Assembly (NCBI GenBank): GCA_028822585.1 | Contig: JAPKDL010000003.1 | Span: 1 to 64,000, forward strand | Source: Alphaproteobacteria bacterium | GTDB taxonomy: Bacteria > Pseudomonadota > Alphaproteobacteria > UBA8366 > GCA-2717185 | DNA: 64,000 nucleotides | Reading direction: 5' to 3' | Shown here: positions 41,823-52,748 of the stretch, in pieces | Position numbering within the stretch: the stretch's first letter is position 1 | Layout: the number at the start of each line of letters is the position of its first letter | The notes under the pieces: model-generated | What the model saw: only the letters and a program-made list of their open reading frames with translations | The model's database searches: none | Told to the model about the DNA's origin: nothing | Translations under genes and position numbers: made by a program

Positions 41823-43102
41823 TGATGGAATGGGTGACATCTCTTGCGACTATCGTCGTTCTGCTCGTTGTTTCCGCCTTTTTTTCAGGTTCCGAAACGG
41901 CGTTAACCGCTGCGTCTCGACCGCGCATCCATCAACTTGCGACCAAGGGCAATCGCCGCGCACGGATTGTGCTGAATTTGCACGACCATAAGGATCGTCT
42001 GATCGGTGCCATTTTACTGGGCAACAATATCGTCAACATTTTCGGCTCCGCGCTGGCGACATATATGTTCTTGAAAATTTTTGGAGACGCCGGGGTATTT
42101 TATGCGACCATGACGATGACATTGTTAATCGTAATTTTCGCTGAAGTCCTGCCAAAAACATACGCCATAACCCATGCGGACAGATCCGCCTTGATGGTCG
42201 CTGCGCCAATTCGCATTGTTGTGACGTTATTGGCGCCAATCACAGCCGCCATACAATGGTTCGCCCGCATGACGGTTGCGCCATTCGGTGTCAAACTCGC
42301 AGCGGATTTAAGTATCGAACATGATGAAGAAGAGCTTCGCGGTGCCATAGACCTGCACGACGGCGCCGAACCCGAATTGCGACAAGAACGCCAGATGCTG
42401 CAAAGTATTCTGGATCTGGATGACGTCGGCGTCGAAGCGATCATGACCCACCGACAAACCGTCACCATGATTGATATCGACGACGCCCCTGCCGACATCG
42501 TTAATCAAGCGCTCGCAAGCCCATTCACTCGCTTGCCTCTCTACAAGGGCGACCCAGACAACATTGTCGGCATCTTGCACGCCAAGGCGTTGCTCCGTGA
42601 AGTCCATACGATTGGCGACCAGCTTGAGGACGTCGATTTTTCAAGCCTCGCCGCGAACCCCTGGTTCATTCCCGATACAACAACATTATTGGACCAATTG
42701 CAGGCTTTCCGCGCCAAACGCGAACACTTTGCGATTGTTGTTGATGAATATGGAGCCTTCAAAGGGATCGTCACCCTGGAAGACATCCTGGAAGAAATTG
42801 TCGGAAGCATCGAGGACGAACATGATATTGCGGTGTCCGGCGTGCGTCCACAAACTGACGGCACTTACGTCATAAGCGGAACAGTGACGTTACGGGACCT
42901 TAATCGCGAATTCGAATGGCACCTACCCGACGATCAAGCCGCCACGCTTGCCGGTCTTCTACTGCACGCTTCCCGGCGCATACCGGAATCTGGACAAGTC
43001 TTCACTTTTTATGGATACCGGTTTGAAATTTTGCGGCGCCATCGTAATCAAATAACGTCGATTTGCGTAACACCCCCCGCACCCATGTCAGACGACAATT
43101 AA
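41819..43102 (+). CDS. CNNM/CBS-domain HlyC/CorC-type transporter
   Basis: FFSGSETALTAASRPRI; CBS pair; VDEYGAFKGIVTLEDILEEIVGSIEDEHD. Confidence 0.92.
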   Translation: MMMEWVTSLATIVVLLVVSAFFSGSETALTAASRPRIHQLATKGNRRARIVLNLHDHKDRLIGAILLGNNIVNIFGSALATYMFLKIFGDAGVFYATMTMTLLIVIFAEVLPKTYAITHADRSALMVAAPIRIVVTLLAPITAAIQWFARMTVAPFGVKLAADLSIEHDEEELRGAIDLHDGAEPELRQERQMLQSILDLDDVGVEAIMTHRQTVTMIDIDDAPADIVNQALASPFTRLPLYKGDPDNIVGILHAKALLREVHTIGDQLEDVDFSSLAANPWFIPDTTTLLDQLQAFRAKREHFAIVVDEYGAFKGIVTLEDILEEIVGSIEDEHDIAVSGVRPQTDGTYVISGTVTLRDLNREFEWHLPDDQAATLAGLLLHASRRIPESGQVFTFYGYRFEILRRHRNQITSICVTPPAPMSDDN

Positions 43103-43128
43103 CACCGACCTATTGAAAATAAAGTATC

Positions 43129-43704
43129 ATGACATTATCTCCTCCGTCGACGCGCGACCTCGTTCACACGCGCCAAATAGAGTGCCGTGGTTATCATCGC
43201 GAAGATGGCCTTTGGGATATTGAAGGCCATTTGATAGACACCAAACCCGAGACCCCAAACGAGTCTCACACAACCTCAAACAACGTCTCGGTCATACACG
43301 ACATGTGGCTTCGTCTCACCATTGACGATGCGTTGATGGTGCATGCTGCTGAAGCTGTGATGGACCAAAGTCCCTACCGGATTTGCCCCGAGATCGCACC
43401 CAATTTCGACGCCTTGGCAGGCGTCCAGATTAAGCCTGGCTGGCGCCGAGAAGCCAACCGGCGCGTTGGCGGCGTCAAGGGATGCACCCATTTGGTGGAA
43501 TTGTTGGGCCCGATGGCTACGGTCTGCTACCAAACGCTTTATGGTGGTGGCCCAACCAATGATCCAAACCAAGATAAATCATCCGGTACAGAACATGAGC
43601 CTCCCTCACGGCCGAAACCACATTTCATCGACAAATGCCACGCTCACCGATCCAACGGCGAAATTGTGAAAAAATATTGGCCTGAATTCCATGTCGACGC
43701 TTGA
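43129..43704 (+). CDS. DUF2889 domain-containing protein
   Basis: RQIECRGYHREDGLWDIEGHLIDTKPE...VGGVKGCTHLVELLGPMATVCYQTL. Confidence 0.85.
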   Translation: MTLSPPSTRDLVHTRQIECRGYHREDGLWDIEGHLIDTKPETPNESHTTSNNVSVIHDMWLRLTIDDALMVHAAEAVMDQSPYRICPEIAPNFDALAGVQIKPGWRREANRRVGGVKGCTHLVELLGPMATVCYQTLYGGGPTNDPNQDKSSGTEHEPPSRPKPHFIDKCHAHRSNGEIVKKYWPEFHVDA

Positions 43705-43755
43705 AGCAGCCGAGCAGGAACACGCATCCTCTTTCGAGCACACCTTGTATAGCCA

Positions 43756-44352
43756 TTGCCCCTTGCTCATAATATCAAAATGGATACTCGTTTCGAACTA
43801 TCACACCCTGGCGAAAAACCGTTAGCAGCCCAATGCGATCACGCGACGTGTCACGCCATTGGCGTGCATAGGGCACCCAAGGCGCGGAACCTATTGAACG
43901 AATATTATTGGTTTTGTCTCGATCATATCCGCGAATATAACAAAAACTGGAATTACTGCATCGGATTGGACGTTCGAACGATAGAACGCGAAATTCGAAA
44001 TGACACGGTCTGGCGGCGCCCAACATGGCCGCTGAACGGAAATTCCCATCACAGCGGCGCAGGCGCTTGGTTCGAAGATAATATTGAGATACTGGAAGAC
44101 ATTATTGATACCGGCGACAGCGCTTATACGAAACGGTCACAACAACCTGTTCATACTGACCCAGAAGCGACCCGCGCCCTGCATGTAATGGACCTTATGG
44201 CACCGATAACCTTGACCGCGCTCAAATCGCGCTATAAGGATTTGGTCAAACGTCTTCACCCTGACACTAACAATGGTGACAAAAGCGCCGAAGATCGGCT
44301 GAAAACAATAAACGAGGCATACGCCACGCTAAAAAAACACATAACGCGGTAG
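43756..44352 (+). CDS. J domain-containing protein
   Basis: C-terminal LTALKSRYKDLVKRLHPDTNNGDKSAEDRLKTINEAYATLKK. Start may be MDTRFELSHP, downstream. Confidence 0.88.
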   Translation: MPLAHNIKMDTRFELSHPGEKPLAAQCDHATCHAIGVHRAPKARNLLNEYYWFCLDHIREYNKNWNYCIGLDVRTIEREIRNDTVWRRPTWPLNGNSHHSGAGAWFEDNIEILEDIIDTGDSAYTKRSQQPVHTDPEATRALHVMDLMAPITLTALKSRYKDLVKRLHPDTNNGDKSAEDRLKTINEAYATLKKHITR

Positions 44353-44394
44353 TACGTCCGATTTCCCACTCCAAGACAAAACGGAATATTCCAC

Positions 44395-45393
44395 ATGACG
44401 ACGATTGACGGGCCACTTCAAGCCCATGAGCTTACCGCGCCAGACATTAAGCTGTCTGTACGAGAAACATTCGGTTTGGATACCGACATGAGTGTTCCCG
44501 GGTTTTCGGTTGGTTCCGATTATGTACCGGACATTGATAAAGCCTATGTGTTTGACTTTGACACGACCATGGCGATCCTCGCGGGTTTCTCACATAACCG
44601 GCGCGTTATGATCCAAGGCTATCACGGCACGGGCAAATCCACCCACGTGGAACAAGTCGCCGCCCGCCTGAACTGGCCCTGCGTCCGCGTTAATCTCGAT
44701 AGCCATATAAGCCGTATCGATCTTATCGGTAAGGACGCCATCGTCCTGCGGGAAGGCCAACAGGTGACAGAATTTCGCGAAGGCATTCTGCCCTGGGCCT
44801 TACAAAGCCCCTGCGCGCTATGTTTTGACGAATACGACGCCGGGCGCCCAGACGTCATGTTCGTCATTCAACGTATCCTTGAAGTTGAAGGCAAATTGAC
44901 ACTTCTCGATCAGAGCAAGGTGCTCAAACCGCATCCGTTTTTCCGCCTCTTTTCAACGGCGAACACGGTCGGGTTGGGGGACACGACAGGGCTTTATCAC
45001 GGCACGCAGCAGATCAACCAAGGCCAAATGGATCGCTGGAACATCGTGACGACATTGAACTATCTGCCGCATGAGGAAGAAGTAAAAATCGTTCTTTCCA
45101 AGACGCCGCAGTATAAGAACAAAGAAGGCCTTGAAAAATTGAGCGCTATGGTCGCCTTGGCAGATTTGACGCGCTCGGGCTTTATTGGGGGGGATATCTC
45201 GACAGTGATGTCACCCAGAACCGTCATAACCTGGGCTGAAAATGCGGAAATATTCGCCGACATTGGCTTCGCCTTTCGGGTGACATTCCTGAACAAATGC
45301 GATGAAACGGAACGACCCGTTGTCGCCGAATATTATCAGCGTTGCTTTGGAACCGACTTACCGGATTCCAGCATCGGAGCCTCAGCTAGCTAA
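44395..45393 (+). CDS. cobS: cobaltochelatase subunit CobS
   Basis: AAA+ ATPase [49 protein letters not shown]; paired with cobT. Confidence 0.95.
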   Translation: MTTIDGPLQAHELTAPDIKLSVRETFGLDTDMSVPGFSVGSDYVPDIDKAYVFDFDTTMAILAGFSHNRRVMIQGYHGTGKSTHVEQVAARLNWPCVRVNLDSHISRIDLIGKDAIVLREGQQVTEFREGILPWALQSPCALCFDEYDAGRPDVMFVIQRILEVEGKLTLLDQSKVLKPHPFFRLFSTANTVGLGDTTGLYHGTQQINQGQMDRWNIVTTLNYLPHEEEVKIVLSKTPQYKNKEGLEKLSAMVALADLTRSGFIGGDISTVMSPRTVITWAENAEIFADIGFAFRVTFLNKCDETERPVVAEYYQRCFGTDLPDSSIGASAS

Positions 45394-45404
45394 GGACGGC
45401 CCCG

Positions 45405-47294
45405 ATGACCAAGGACGAACCGCCCGTAGAAATGTTCAAACGCGCCACAGCGGCGTGTTTCCGGGCTCTTGCGGAGCGTGCAGATATGGATGTCTCGTAT
45501 TCAGCGGAGGCACCCGGTGTATCGGGCGAGAAGGTGCGCCTGCCCTTTCCCAGCCGAGAGCTACCGCGTGAAGAAGTCGCCCAAGTTCGCGGTGAAGCCG
45601 ACGCCTTGGCGCTGCGCTTAAAACATCACGACGCAAAACTGCACGCAAGCCGGATGCCGACTGGCGACACCGCCCCCGCACTATACGAAGCCTTAGAGCA
45701 AGCGCGCGTTGAAGCGCTTGGCGCCAACCTAATGGTGGGTGTAAGAGACAACATCGCCGCGTCGCTGGAAGACCGTTACCGACGCGAAGGCCTGCATCGC
45801 GTAACGGAAAAAAACGACACGGTTATGCCCGAAGTCGTGCGATTGTTGGCGCGCACCGCCTTTACCGGTGCGCCGCCGCCGGACGCAGCGAAAAGCGTTT
45901 GCGATCTTTGGGGGACAGACCTTGCCGAAAAAATCGGTATAAACCTCGAAGATTTGCACGATAAATTGGATGATCAGCGCGCCTATAGCGACGCCGTTCG
46001 CCAGTTGATTCAAGACTTGGATATTGACCTTGGTGCCGACCCGGATGCCGATGATAGCGACGCGTCGGGCGATGACGATTCCAGTGAAGAAAATGCCGAA
46101 TCTGAATCCGAAGAAGAAGGCGGAGATCAAGCCGACGCCTCCGGTGAAGAAGGCGGCGAATCCGCTGACGGCGACGGGACCGAAGACGAATCCACCGACA
46201 TGATGCCGGACGACGAAGACGGCGAGATGATGCCTGCCGACGGCAGCGAAGAACCAGGCGACCCTGGCAAGCGCTGGCGCCCAGAACATGATTTGTCGAA
46301 TGTCCCGAAAGAAGCTTTTTATCAAGGCTACACTGAGGCGTTCGATGAAGTGGTTCCGGCTGAAACGCTGTGCGACCCAGAAGAATTAACCCGTCTACGC
46401 CAACTTCTCGATCAACAATTGACGCAGCTTCAAGGTATTATCGGGCGACTAGCCAACCGTTTGCAGCGCCGCCTTTTGGCCAAACAAACTCGGTCCTGGG
46501 ATTTTGACCTTGAGGAAGGCTTGTTGGACACCGCCAGGCTGGACCGCATCGTCATCAATCCACAGCACCCCTTGTCCTTTAAACAGGAAAAGGACATGGA
46601 TTTCCGCGACACCGTAGTCACGTTGCTCATCGATAATTCCGGGTCCATGCGAGGGCGTCCGATCACAATCGCCGCCATGAGCGCCGACATTCTCGCCCGA
46701 ACACTCGAACGCTGCTCGGTCAAGGTTGAAATTCTAGGCTTCACGACGCGGGCCTGGAAAGGCGGACAGTCACGGGAAAAATGGATTTCCGAAGGCAAAA
46801 TCGCCAACCCGGGCCGGTTAAACGATTTGCGCCATATTGTTTACAAAGCCGCCGACGCGCCTTGGCGTCGGGTCCGTAAAAATCTAGGCCTTATGTTGCG
46901 CGAAGGCTTGTTGAAGGAAAATATTGATGGCGAAGCGCTTTTGTGGGCGCATGACCGCCTTTTGGGCCGACCTGAACAACGCCGAATTTTGATGGTAATC
47001 TCTGACGGTGCCCCAGTGGACGATTCCACATTATCCGTAAACCCCGGCAACTATCTCGAACGGCATTTACGGGATGCGATTGAATACATCGAAACCCGAT
47101 CCCCCATCGAATTAGTGGCCATCGGTATTGGACATGACGTCACGCGGTATTACCGCCGCGCGGTCACCATCGTGGATGTTGAACAGCTTGGCGGCACCGT
47201 GATGGATAAATTGGCGGAATTATTCGATGAAGACGACGCACGCGGCTCCCGGCGCGAACAGAAACAATCGGTAAAAACCCGGACTGCATTTTAG
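45405..47294 (+). CDS. cobT: cobaltochelatase subunit CobT
   Basis: Central acidic linker and C-terminal VWA domain ([50 protein letters not shown]). Confidence 0.95.
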   Translation: MTKDEPPVEMFKRATAACFRALAERADMDVSYSAEAPGVSGEKVRLPFPSRELPREEVAQVRGEADALALRLKHHDAKLHASRMPTGDTAPALYEALEQARVEALGANLMVGVRDNIAASLEDRYRREGLHRVTEKNDTVMPEVVRLLARTAFTGAPPPDAAKSVCDLWGTDLAEKIGINLEDLHDKLDDQRAYSDAVRQLIQDLDIDLGADPDADDSDASGDDDSSEENAESESEEEGGDQADASGEEGGESADGDGTEDESTDMMPDDEDGEMMPADGSEEPGDPGKRWRPEHDLSNVPKEAFYQGYTEAFDEVVPAETLCDPEELTRLRQLLDQQLTQLQGIIGRLANRLQRRLLAKQTRSWDFDLEEGLLDTARLDRIVINPQHPLSFKQEKDMDFRDTVVTLLIDNSGSMRGRPITIAAMSADILARTLERCSVKVEILGFTTRAWKGGQSREKWISEGKIANPGRLNDLRHIVYKAADAPWRRVRKNLGLMLREGLLKENIDGEALLWAHDRLLGRPEQRRILMVISDGAPVDDSTLSVNPGNYLERHLRDAIEYIETRSPIELVAIGIGHDVTRYYRRAVTIVDVEQLGGTVMDKLAELFDEDDARGSRREQKQSVKTRTAF

Positions 47295-47309
47295 TCGTCT
47301 ATTTTTGAC

Positions 47310-47355
47310 AAAATGAATAAAGCCCGCAATTGAAATTGCGGGCTTTATTCATTTT
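47310..47355. terminator. bidirectional intrinsic terminator between convergent cobT and rpmB
   Basis: Perfect 22-bp inverted repeat AAAATGAATAAAGCCCGCAATT-GA-AATTGCGGGCTTTATTCATTTT. Confidence 0.9.
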
Positions 47356-47371
47356 AGAACGAAAGCTAACG

Positions 47372-47659
47372 TCAGGCGCGTGCTGCTGCTTTTTCAATCC
47401 GGCGCTTGATCCGGCGCGCTTCGTCCGTCAATTTTCGGTTCGGCGTTCCCAGAAGAAAAGCGTCCAACCCGCCCTTGAATTCAATCGTGCGGATCGCATT
47501 TACTGAAATGCGCATCTTGACCATTTCACCTAGCGCGTCGCTCATCACCGAAGAGACTTGCAGGTTTGGCAGGAACCGACGCCGTGTCTTATTGTGCGCG
47601 TGACTGACATTATTGCCCGTCAAAACGCCTTTACCCGTAATAATGCAGCGACGTGACAT
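47372..47659 (-). CDS. rpmB: 50S ribosomal protein L28
   Basis: [34 protein letters not shown]; start chosen downstream of the ORF-track start. Confidence 0.95.
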   Translation of the reverse strand: MSRRCIITGKGVLTGNNVSHAHNKTRRRFLPNLQVSSVMSDALGEMVKMRISVNAIRTIEFKGGLDAFLLGTPNRKLTDEARRIKRRIEKAAARA

Positions 47660-47769
47660 GATCTTGTCCTTCAACCTTGGTATGGAAACCTGAATATTAA
47701 ATCTTTGAAACCGAGTCATCCCCGATTTAGCGGCGCTTTTTACGGCACCCATACCCACGCGTCAAGACG

Positions 47770-48759
47770 TTATCCGTCTCCCAGGAATTTCCGCAGCATC
47801 ATTTGCGCCGCCATGGACGGTGTTATGATCCCTTGCGCCACCTGATCTTCCAGCGCCGGCGCTAATTCACGGATCGCGTCATGCGCTTTCAGGGTCGAAA
47901 GCAACGTATCGCCAATTTCATTCCATAACCACGCCCGCGCCTGTTCGACCCGCCGTGCGCCCAAGGCGTCCTCGGCGCTTAACACCTTTTGAAACGCTAA
48001 CACCGTGTCCCAAGCCTCTGCAATACCCACTCCGGTAAGGGCGGAACAGGTTTCTACCGGCACCGTCCAGTTCAGCATCGTCGGCCGAAGGAATTGAAGG
48101 GCGCTCCGATAATCAGACGCCGCATGGCGCGCCGCAGCGGCGAGGTCTCCATCCGTCTTATTCACCAGAATAATATCGGCAAGCTCCACAATGCCTTTTT
48201 TCATGCCTTGCAATTCATCGCCACCCGATGGCAACAGCAACAACATGAAGATATCAGTCATATCCTTCACCGCCGTTTCCGACTGACCCACGCCGACGGT
48301 TTCGACAAGTACGACGTCATACCCCGCCGCTTCGCAGACGATCATCGCTTCCCGGGTTCGGCGCGCGACACCGCCCAAGGTTCCCCCTGCAGGCGTCGGA
48401 CGAATGAACGCCGCAGGGTCCCGCCCCAAGACTTCCATCCGCGTTTTATCGCCTAATATGGACCCTCCACTGACTTTTGAGGACGGATCAACCGCCAACA
48501 CGGCCACCCGGTGGCCCCGGCCTATGATGTGCAATCCAAAGGCCTCAATAAAGGTCGACTTGCCAACGCCTGGTACACCGGACACGCCCACCCGAATGGA
48601 TTTACCCGACACAGGCAAAAGTATCGTTAACAATGCCTCCGCCATGTCGCGATGTTCTTCACGCGTCGACTCAATAATCGTAATCGCGCGCGCCGTCGCT
48701 CGACGGCTGCCGTTCCGAACCGCGGCGGCGAGAGTATCCATGTCTTTGGCGGTGTTCAT
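47770..48759 (-). CDS. meaB: methylmalonyl-CoA mutase-associated GTPase MeaB/ArgK
   Basis: GVSGVPGVGKSTFIEAFGLHI; LAVDPSSKVSGGSILGDKTRME; VETVGVGQSET. Confidence 0.93.
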   Translation of the reverse strand: MNTAKDMDTLAAAVRNGSRRATARAITIIESTREEHRDMAEALLTILLPVSGKSIRVGVSGVPGVGKSTFIEAFGLHIIGRGHRVAVLAVDPSSKVSGGSILGDKTRMEVLGRDPAAFIRPTPAGGTLGGVARRTREAMIVCEAAGYDVVLVETVGVGQSETAVKDMTDIFMLLLLPSGGDELQGMKKGIVELADIILVNKTDGDLAAAARHAASDYRSALQFLRPTMLNWTVPVETCSALTGVGIAEAWDTVLAFQKVLSAEDALGARRVEQARAWLWNEIGDTLLSTLKAHDAIRELAPALEDQVAQGIITPSMAAQMMLRKFLGDG

Positions 48760-48983
48760 ATCTTCTTTTTCTTGCTGTTGGTTAACGCCTTTTCCGCCAC
48801 TTTCGCGACGCGGTGCTGGACATCCTGATCCAGCGCCTCGAATTCATCCCGTCGATCTCTAAGCAACGATAGGGCAGACTCCTTCAATTCATCCCGACCG
48901 GACGACTCGGACGCTGCTTTAGATTTCAGCGGTGTGACGGCGTCCAGTTTTGATCCCACCTTGGCCTTGTTAAACATTTTCAC
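48756..48983 (-). CDS. small hypothetical protein
   Basis: 75-aa lysine-rich ORF overlapping the meaB start by 4 bp in the same direction. Confidence 0.6.
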   Translation of the reverse strand: MKMFNKAKVGSKLDAVTPLKSKAASESSGRDELKESALSLLRDRRDEFEALDQDVQHRVAKVAEKALTNSKKKKI

Positions 48984-49488
48984 CTATAAATTTCGCCATG
49001 ATAATTTCATCGACATACGCCTCGTCAATAAACAGCGAATCTCGCTTCGTCCCCTCGACAATATATCCAGCCGCCGCATAAAGTTTTTGGGCGCGTTCGT
49101 TATTGGCCATGACGGTCAACTCCAGACGGTGCAACGGTAGTCCGACGCCAAATTTTTCCAATCGCGCCAGAAATGCGCGCCCTAGCCCTTTGCCGCCGTG
49201 GTCCTGTAAAATACCAAGACCTATGGTTCCGGTGCGCCTATTGCGGATAAATTCTCCGCCTATAACAACGCCTTCACCAACAACCGACGCGCCACACCAA
49301 GCGTTCAACAAAAAATGGTTGGGCAATTCCTTGAACCGTTCAATCACAAACTTCATTTCATCGGTAGACCGTGCGCGCTCTCCCGGACTACGTAATAAAA
49401 AACTACTTTCCGCCAACAAGATTTCGCCAAAATCATATAGCGCCTGGGCGTCTTCCGGTTCCGCCGGTCTGATTGAATAGTCATTCAT
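48970..49488 (-). CDS. GNAT family N-acetyltransferase
   Basis: YSIRPAEPEDAQALYDF; GLGILQDHGGKGLGRAFLARLEKF; LTVMANNERAQKLYAAAGYIVEGTKR. Confidence 0.9.
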   Translation of the reverse strand: MNDYSIRPAEPEDAQALYDFGEILLAESSFLLRSPGERARSTDEMKFVIERFKELPNHFLLNAWCGASVVGEGVVIGGEFIRNRRTGTIGLGILQDHGGKGLGRAFLARLEKFGVGLPLHRLELTVMANNERAQKLYAAAGYIVEGTKRDSLFIDEAYVDEIIMAKFIGENV

Positions 49489-49535
49489 GAGATGTGGGAC
49501 CTGTGAGCCAATAAGATGTCGCCTGTATACGTTGG

Positions 49536-52500
49536 CTATTCATCCCGACCCAAAGCGCGGGTCAACAAGATGTATAATTTTCCAACATCCGCCGTCATAA
49601 ATGTCGAATGCAGGAGATTTTCCGGGTCAGACTCGCGCGCATCATTCAACAGTTTATCGAACTGTTCGACATAGCGCAGGACGTAGTATCGCATGTCTTC
49701 ATCAGTTTTCAGTTTTTCCATGACCTTCGCCGCAAGCGCCGCCTGGCGTCCTTTCAGCAACGACCGTGCGAAAACGCCCCGATCCCCTTTCATATAACGC
49801 TTCCAATTCGACTCAGGGACATCGTTATGCAGAATTCGGGTTAAATCGATCGACGTGGAATTCAAATCCTCAATGATGAACCGCGCGGTTTTCAAGAACA
49901 GATCCCGCCGCAACACGAGCTCTTTATTCGCCAGTTTGCTTGCTTGTTCTGACGCCTCAACGGACGCTTGCGTCAAACGAACCGCCTGTTGATCGAAGGT
50001 TTCCCCCACCGCGTTCGCCTTAACCACGGCGTCATCCAACGCTTCCACCAGTGTGGTGCTGCCGGAGCTTACTTTATCAACAATTCCATCAAATATAGTT
50101 CGGGCGTTGTTGGCGGCTTCGGTAATGACGGCGCTTTGCTTGCCCAAATCGTCTGTCGCGATTTGAATTTGTTGGTTCGCCAATTCACCACTTTGCGAAA
50201 CCGCCACCGCTTGAGTTCGAAATGCTTCGGTCAGTCCCTCCAGCCGCACCGCGACCTGGTCCGTGGCGCCAGTCAATCCATCTGATTGTTGCGCGAACGC
50301 ATTACCAATCATTTGCAGACTGGATGTCGCTTCCCGCGCCACCGTCGATAACGTTTCAGCTTGCGTGCGAAGGCCTTCTCGATTGTCGTCCACCTGCATG
50401 GCGGCTTGCATCGAGACCGTGGTCAGACGTTCGCTTTGTTGATTAAATCGTTCGCCAACCTCCCCAACCAACCGAAGCGCCGTCCGTACCGACTCGTTCA
50501 ATTGTCCCGATTCTGCATGAAACGCCCGACCTGCCTCCATAATCCGCTTGATCACCTGTTCTGACACCGCGACCAGTTGATCAGCCTGTTGCGACAAGGT
50601 TCGGGAAATTTGTTCGGTACGCGTTTCAGCAGCGTCTGATGCGGTTTGAAGTTGCCCTGCCTGATCTCGAATTGTTGTTTCAATTCGTTGCAATTGACCC
50701 TGCAGGGATTCAGCCAAGTCTCCCATGGCTTTGCTGTCGTCACGCAAACTTTCACGAATTTGTGCGGCGGAGTCACTGGCATTTTTCGCAGCGCCTTCCA
50801 GTTCACTCGTATGAACTTGCATTGCGTCACGAATTTCAAGGACCTGGCTGGAAGCATGATCCGACGCTACGCGGAGGTCCTGACTTTGTCGCTGCAAGAC
50901 ATCACCGACAGATCGTGCCTGGGCAGCCGCCCATTCCGCCGACTCCCGCAAGGATTGAGCCTGTTGCCGCAAGATGTCGCCAACGCCCCGCGCTTGTGTC
51001 ACCGCCGGGTCAAAAGCGTCTCCAACCTCACGCGCACCTTCACGAATGATTTGGCGAATTTCGTCACCGCGCCCAGACAGCATGGTTTCAATTTCCTTGA
51101 CCTGCTCTTCGGTGCGATCCGACATGGTGGTCAGATTTTCGACCTGGCACTGCAACATATCGCGAATGCTTTCCGCGCGCACCGACGCCAAATCAGACGC
51201 TTTGGAAACGTCCTGGGCCTGGGCGCGCAATACAGTTCCCATTTCGCTCACCTTTTCAACGGCATCTTCCGACACGCGGGTCAAATCCGCCCGGTGGTCG
51301 TTCATGGCGATATCCAACGCCCCTGACTGACTGGAAATATGACCGACCAGCTTCGACAATTCTTCACCCTGTTCGCTCAGTGCTTCCTTAATGCCGACAG
51401 AATGTCGCGTCGCCGTATCGGCGGTTTCGGCAATATCCTTAACCTGTAGATGCATCGCAGCCATCAATTCATGCGCTTCGGCCACCATCCTCTCAACCGT
51501 CGTCGATAAATCTTCTGACCGTCGCGCCAACCCATCATCCACCCGTTGCAGTACCGATCCGGTGACGTCACGCAAGGTGACCCCCAACTTATCAATCCGC
51601 ACCGACGCGACATCCATCATCGTGTCCATTGACGCAGAATGCTTGTTGAAGGATGTATCCAACGTACCCGTCAAGCTCGCTGCGTGGCGATCCAACGCCG
51701 CGCCCAAACGATCGATTTCCTGTCCGGTTCGCGCCGCCACCTTCACCAAAGCGTCGGATTGAATGTCGAACGACTCCTTTAACCGATCCGTTACGCGGGC
51801 GGTTTGTTGACGTAACTCAGTGGCAATATCTGTCGCCCGGAACGCCGCCATTTCGCTGGCGGCGTTCAAATCCGCCACCCCTTTTTCCAAGACCTCGCCG
51901 ATAGTGGCGGCGCGATGGCCTGCTGTCTCCCCAGTGTGAGACATGGTTTCCGTATATTCGCGAAACAACGCGCCGATATCTTTGGCTTTCTCTGCAGCTG
52001 AATCGGACGCAGACGTTAATAAATTCGCCTGATCGCGCAACGCTGCGCCAACTTCTTCGGTCTGTTGCAAACTTCGCCGCGACGCCGACGTCAGATCATT
52101 CGTCTGCTGTTCCGTAATCTCCCGAACTGCGCGTTGCTGGGTCTCAAACCGGTCGGCCATTGCGGACAATGCGCTGGCCTGTTCCGACAGGACGCTTCGC
52201 ATGGCGGCAGTTTCTTCCGACGCCTGGCTCGACGCCTCGGATAAATGGTCCAGGTTTTCCCGCACCTGGTCCGAGATTCCCTTCAATTGCAGGGACGCCC
52301 GATCACTAGCGTGATTCAATTCTTCAGTTTGCTGTCGTAGGACGTCGGAAACCACCTGTACACGATGTTCGGCTTCATCCGCTGGAAAGGTCAACAAGGC
52401 CAATTGTCGGCGCAATGCTTCGGTGTGGTAAGTCAAATCCCTGTTGGGGCGCAAGACGAGAAAGACGCCCCATAACGCTGCAAGCGGCAACGCAGTGCCC

Positions 52501-52733
52501 GCAACCACCGCCGCCACTTCATGCGGCAACATTTGAAACACTAAATCCCATCCCAGAAATTTTACCACATACCAGCCGCACAGGAGAATCCAAACGAAGC
52601 TAATCCCGGTGCCGACGGCTATCAATTTTTGCGAATAGCGAGCGGCGCGCGCCTCCACGCCTAAAGGGTCTTCAATCGGCGTGGATTGCACGTGCCGGCC
52701 TGACCTGGGGAGCTCTGTGACGTTCGTCGCCAT
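49536..52733 (-). CDS. 1065-aa membrane-anchored coiled-coil protein with 25-residue tandem repeats
   Basis: Two N-terminal TM segments, about 800 aa of repeats such as VLRQQTEELNHASDRASLQLKGISD, and a non-repetitive C-terminal domain. Confidence 0.85.
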   Translation of the reverse strand: MATNVTELPRSGRHVQSTPIEDPLGVEARAARYSQKLIAVGTGISFVWILLCGWYVVKFLGWDLVFQMLPHEVAAVVAGTALPLAALWGVFLVLRPNRDLTYHTEALRRQLALLTFPADEAEHRVQVVSDVLRQQTEELNHASDRASLQLKGISDQVRENLDHLSEASSQASEETAAMRSVLSEQASALSAMADRFETQQRAVREITEQQTNDLTSASRRSLQQTEEVGAALRDQANLLTSASDSAAEKAKDIGALFREYTETMSHTGETAGHRAATIGEVLEKGVADLNAASEMAAFRATDIATELRQQTARVTDRLKESFDIQSDALVKVAARTGQEIDRLGAALDRHAASLTGTLDTSFNKHSASMDTMMDVASVRIDKLGVTLRDVTGSVLQRVDDGLARRSEDLSTTVERMVAEAHELMAAMHLQVKDIAETADTATRHSVGIKEALSEQGEELSKLVGHISSQSGALDIAMNDHRADLTRVSEDAVEKVSEMGTVLRAQAQDVSKASDLASVRAESIRDMLQCQVENLTTMSDRTEEQVKEIETMLSGRGDEIRQIIREGAREVGDAFDPAVTQARGVGDILRQQAQSLRESAEWAAAQARSVGDVLQRQSQDLRVASDHASSQVLEIRDAMQVHTSELEGAAKNASDSAAQIRESLRDDSKAMGDLAESLQGQLQRIETTIRDQAGQLQTASDAAETRTEQISRTLSQQADQLVAVSEQVIKRIMEAGRAFHAESGQLNESVRTALRLVGEVGERFNQQSERLTTVSMQAAMQVDDNREGLRTQAETLSTVAREATSSLQMIGNAFAQQSDGLTGATDQVAVRLEGLTEAFRTQAVAVSQSGELANQQIQIATDDLGKQSAVITEAANNARTIFDGIVDKVSSGSTTLVEALDDAVVKANAVGETFDQQAVRLTQASVEASEQASKLANKELVLRRDLFLKTARFIIEDLNSTSIDLTRILHNDVPESNWKRYMKGDRGVFARSLLKGRQAALAAKVMEKLKTDEDMRYYVLRYVEQFDKLLNDARESDPENLLHSTFMTADVGKLYILLTRALGRDE

Positions 52734-52748
52734 ACTTTCAATCGCCCT

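Noticed and set aside
46021-46260. Highly acidic repetitive stretch ([25 protein letters not shown]...)
   Set aside because: Typical acidic linker of CobT; not novel.
45729-46325. 198-aa minus-strand hydrophobic ORF (looks like a membrane protein)
   Set aside because: Mirror of the acidic Asp/Glu linker of cobT (GAA/GAC antisense reads Phe/Val).
50646-51326. 226-aa and other plus-strand ORFs over 50-52 kb
   Set aside because: Antisense to the 25-residue repeat protein; periodicity is inherited from that gene.
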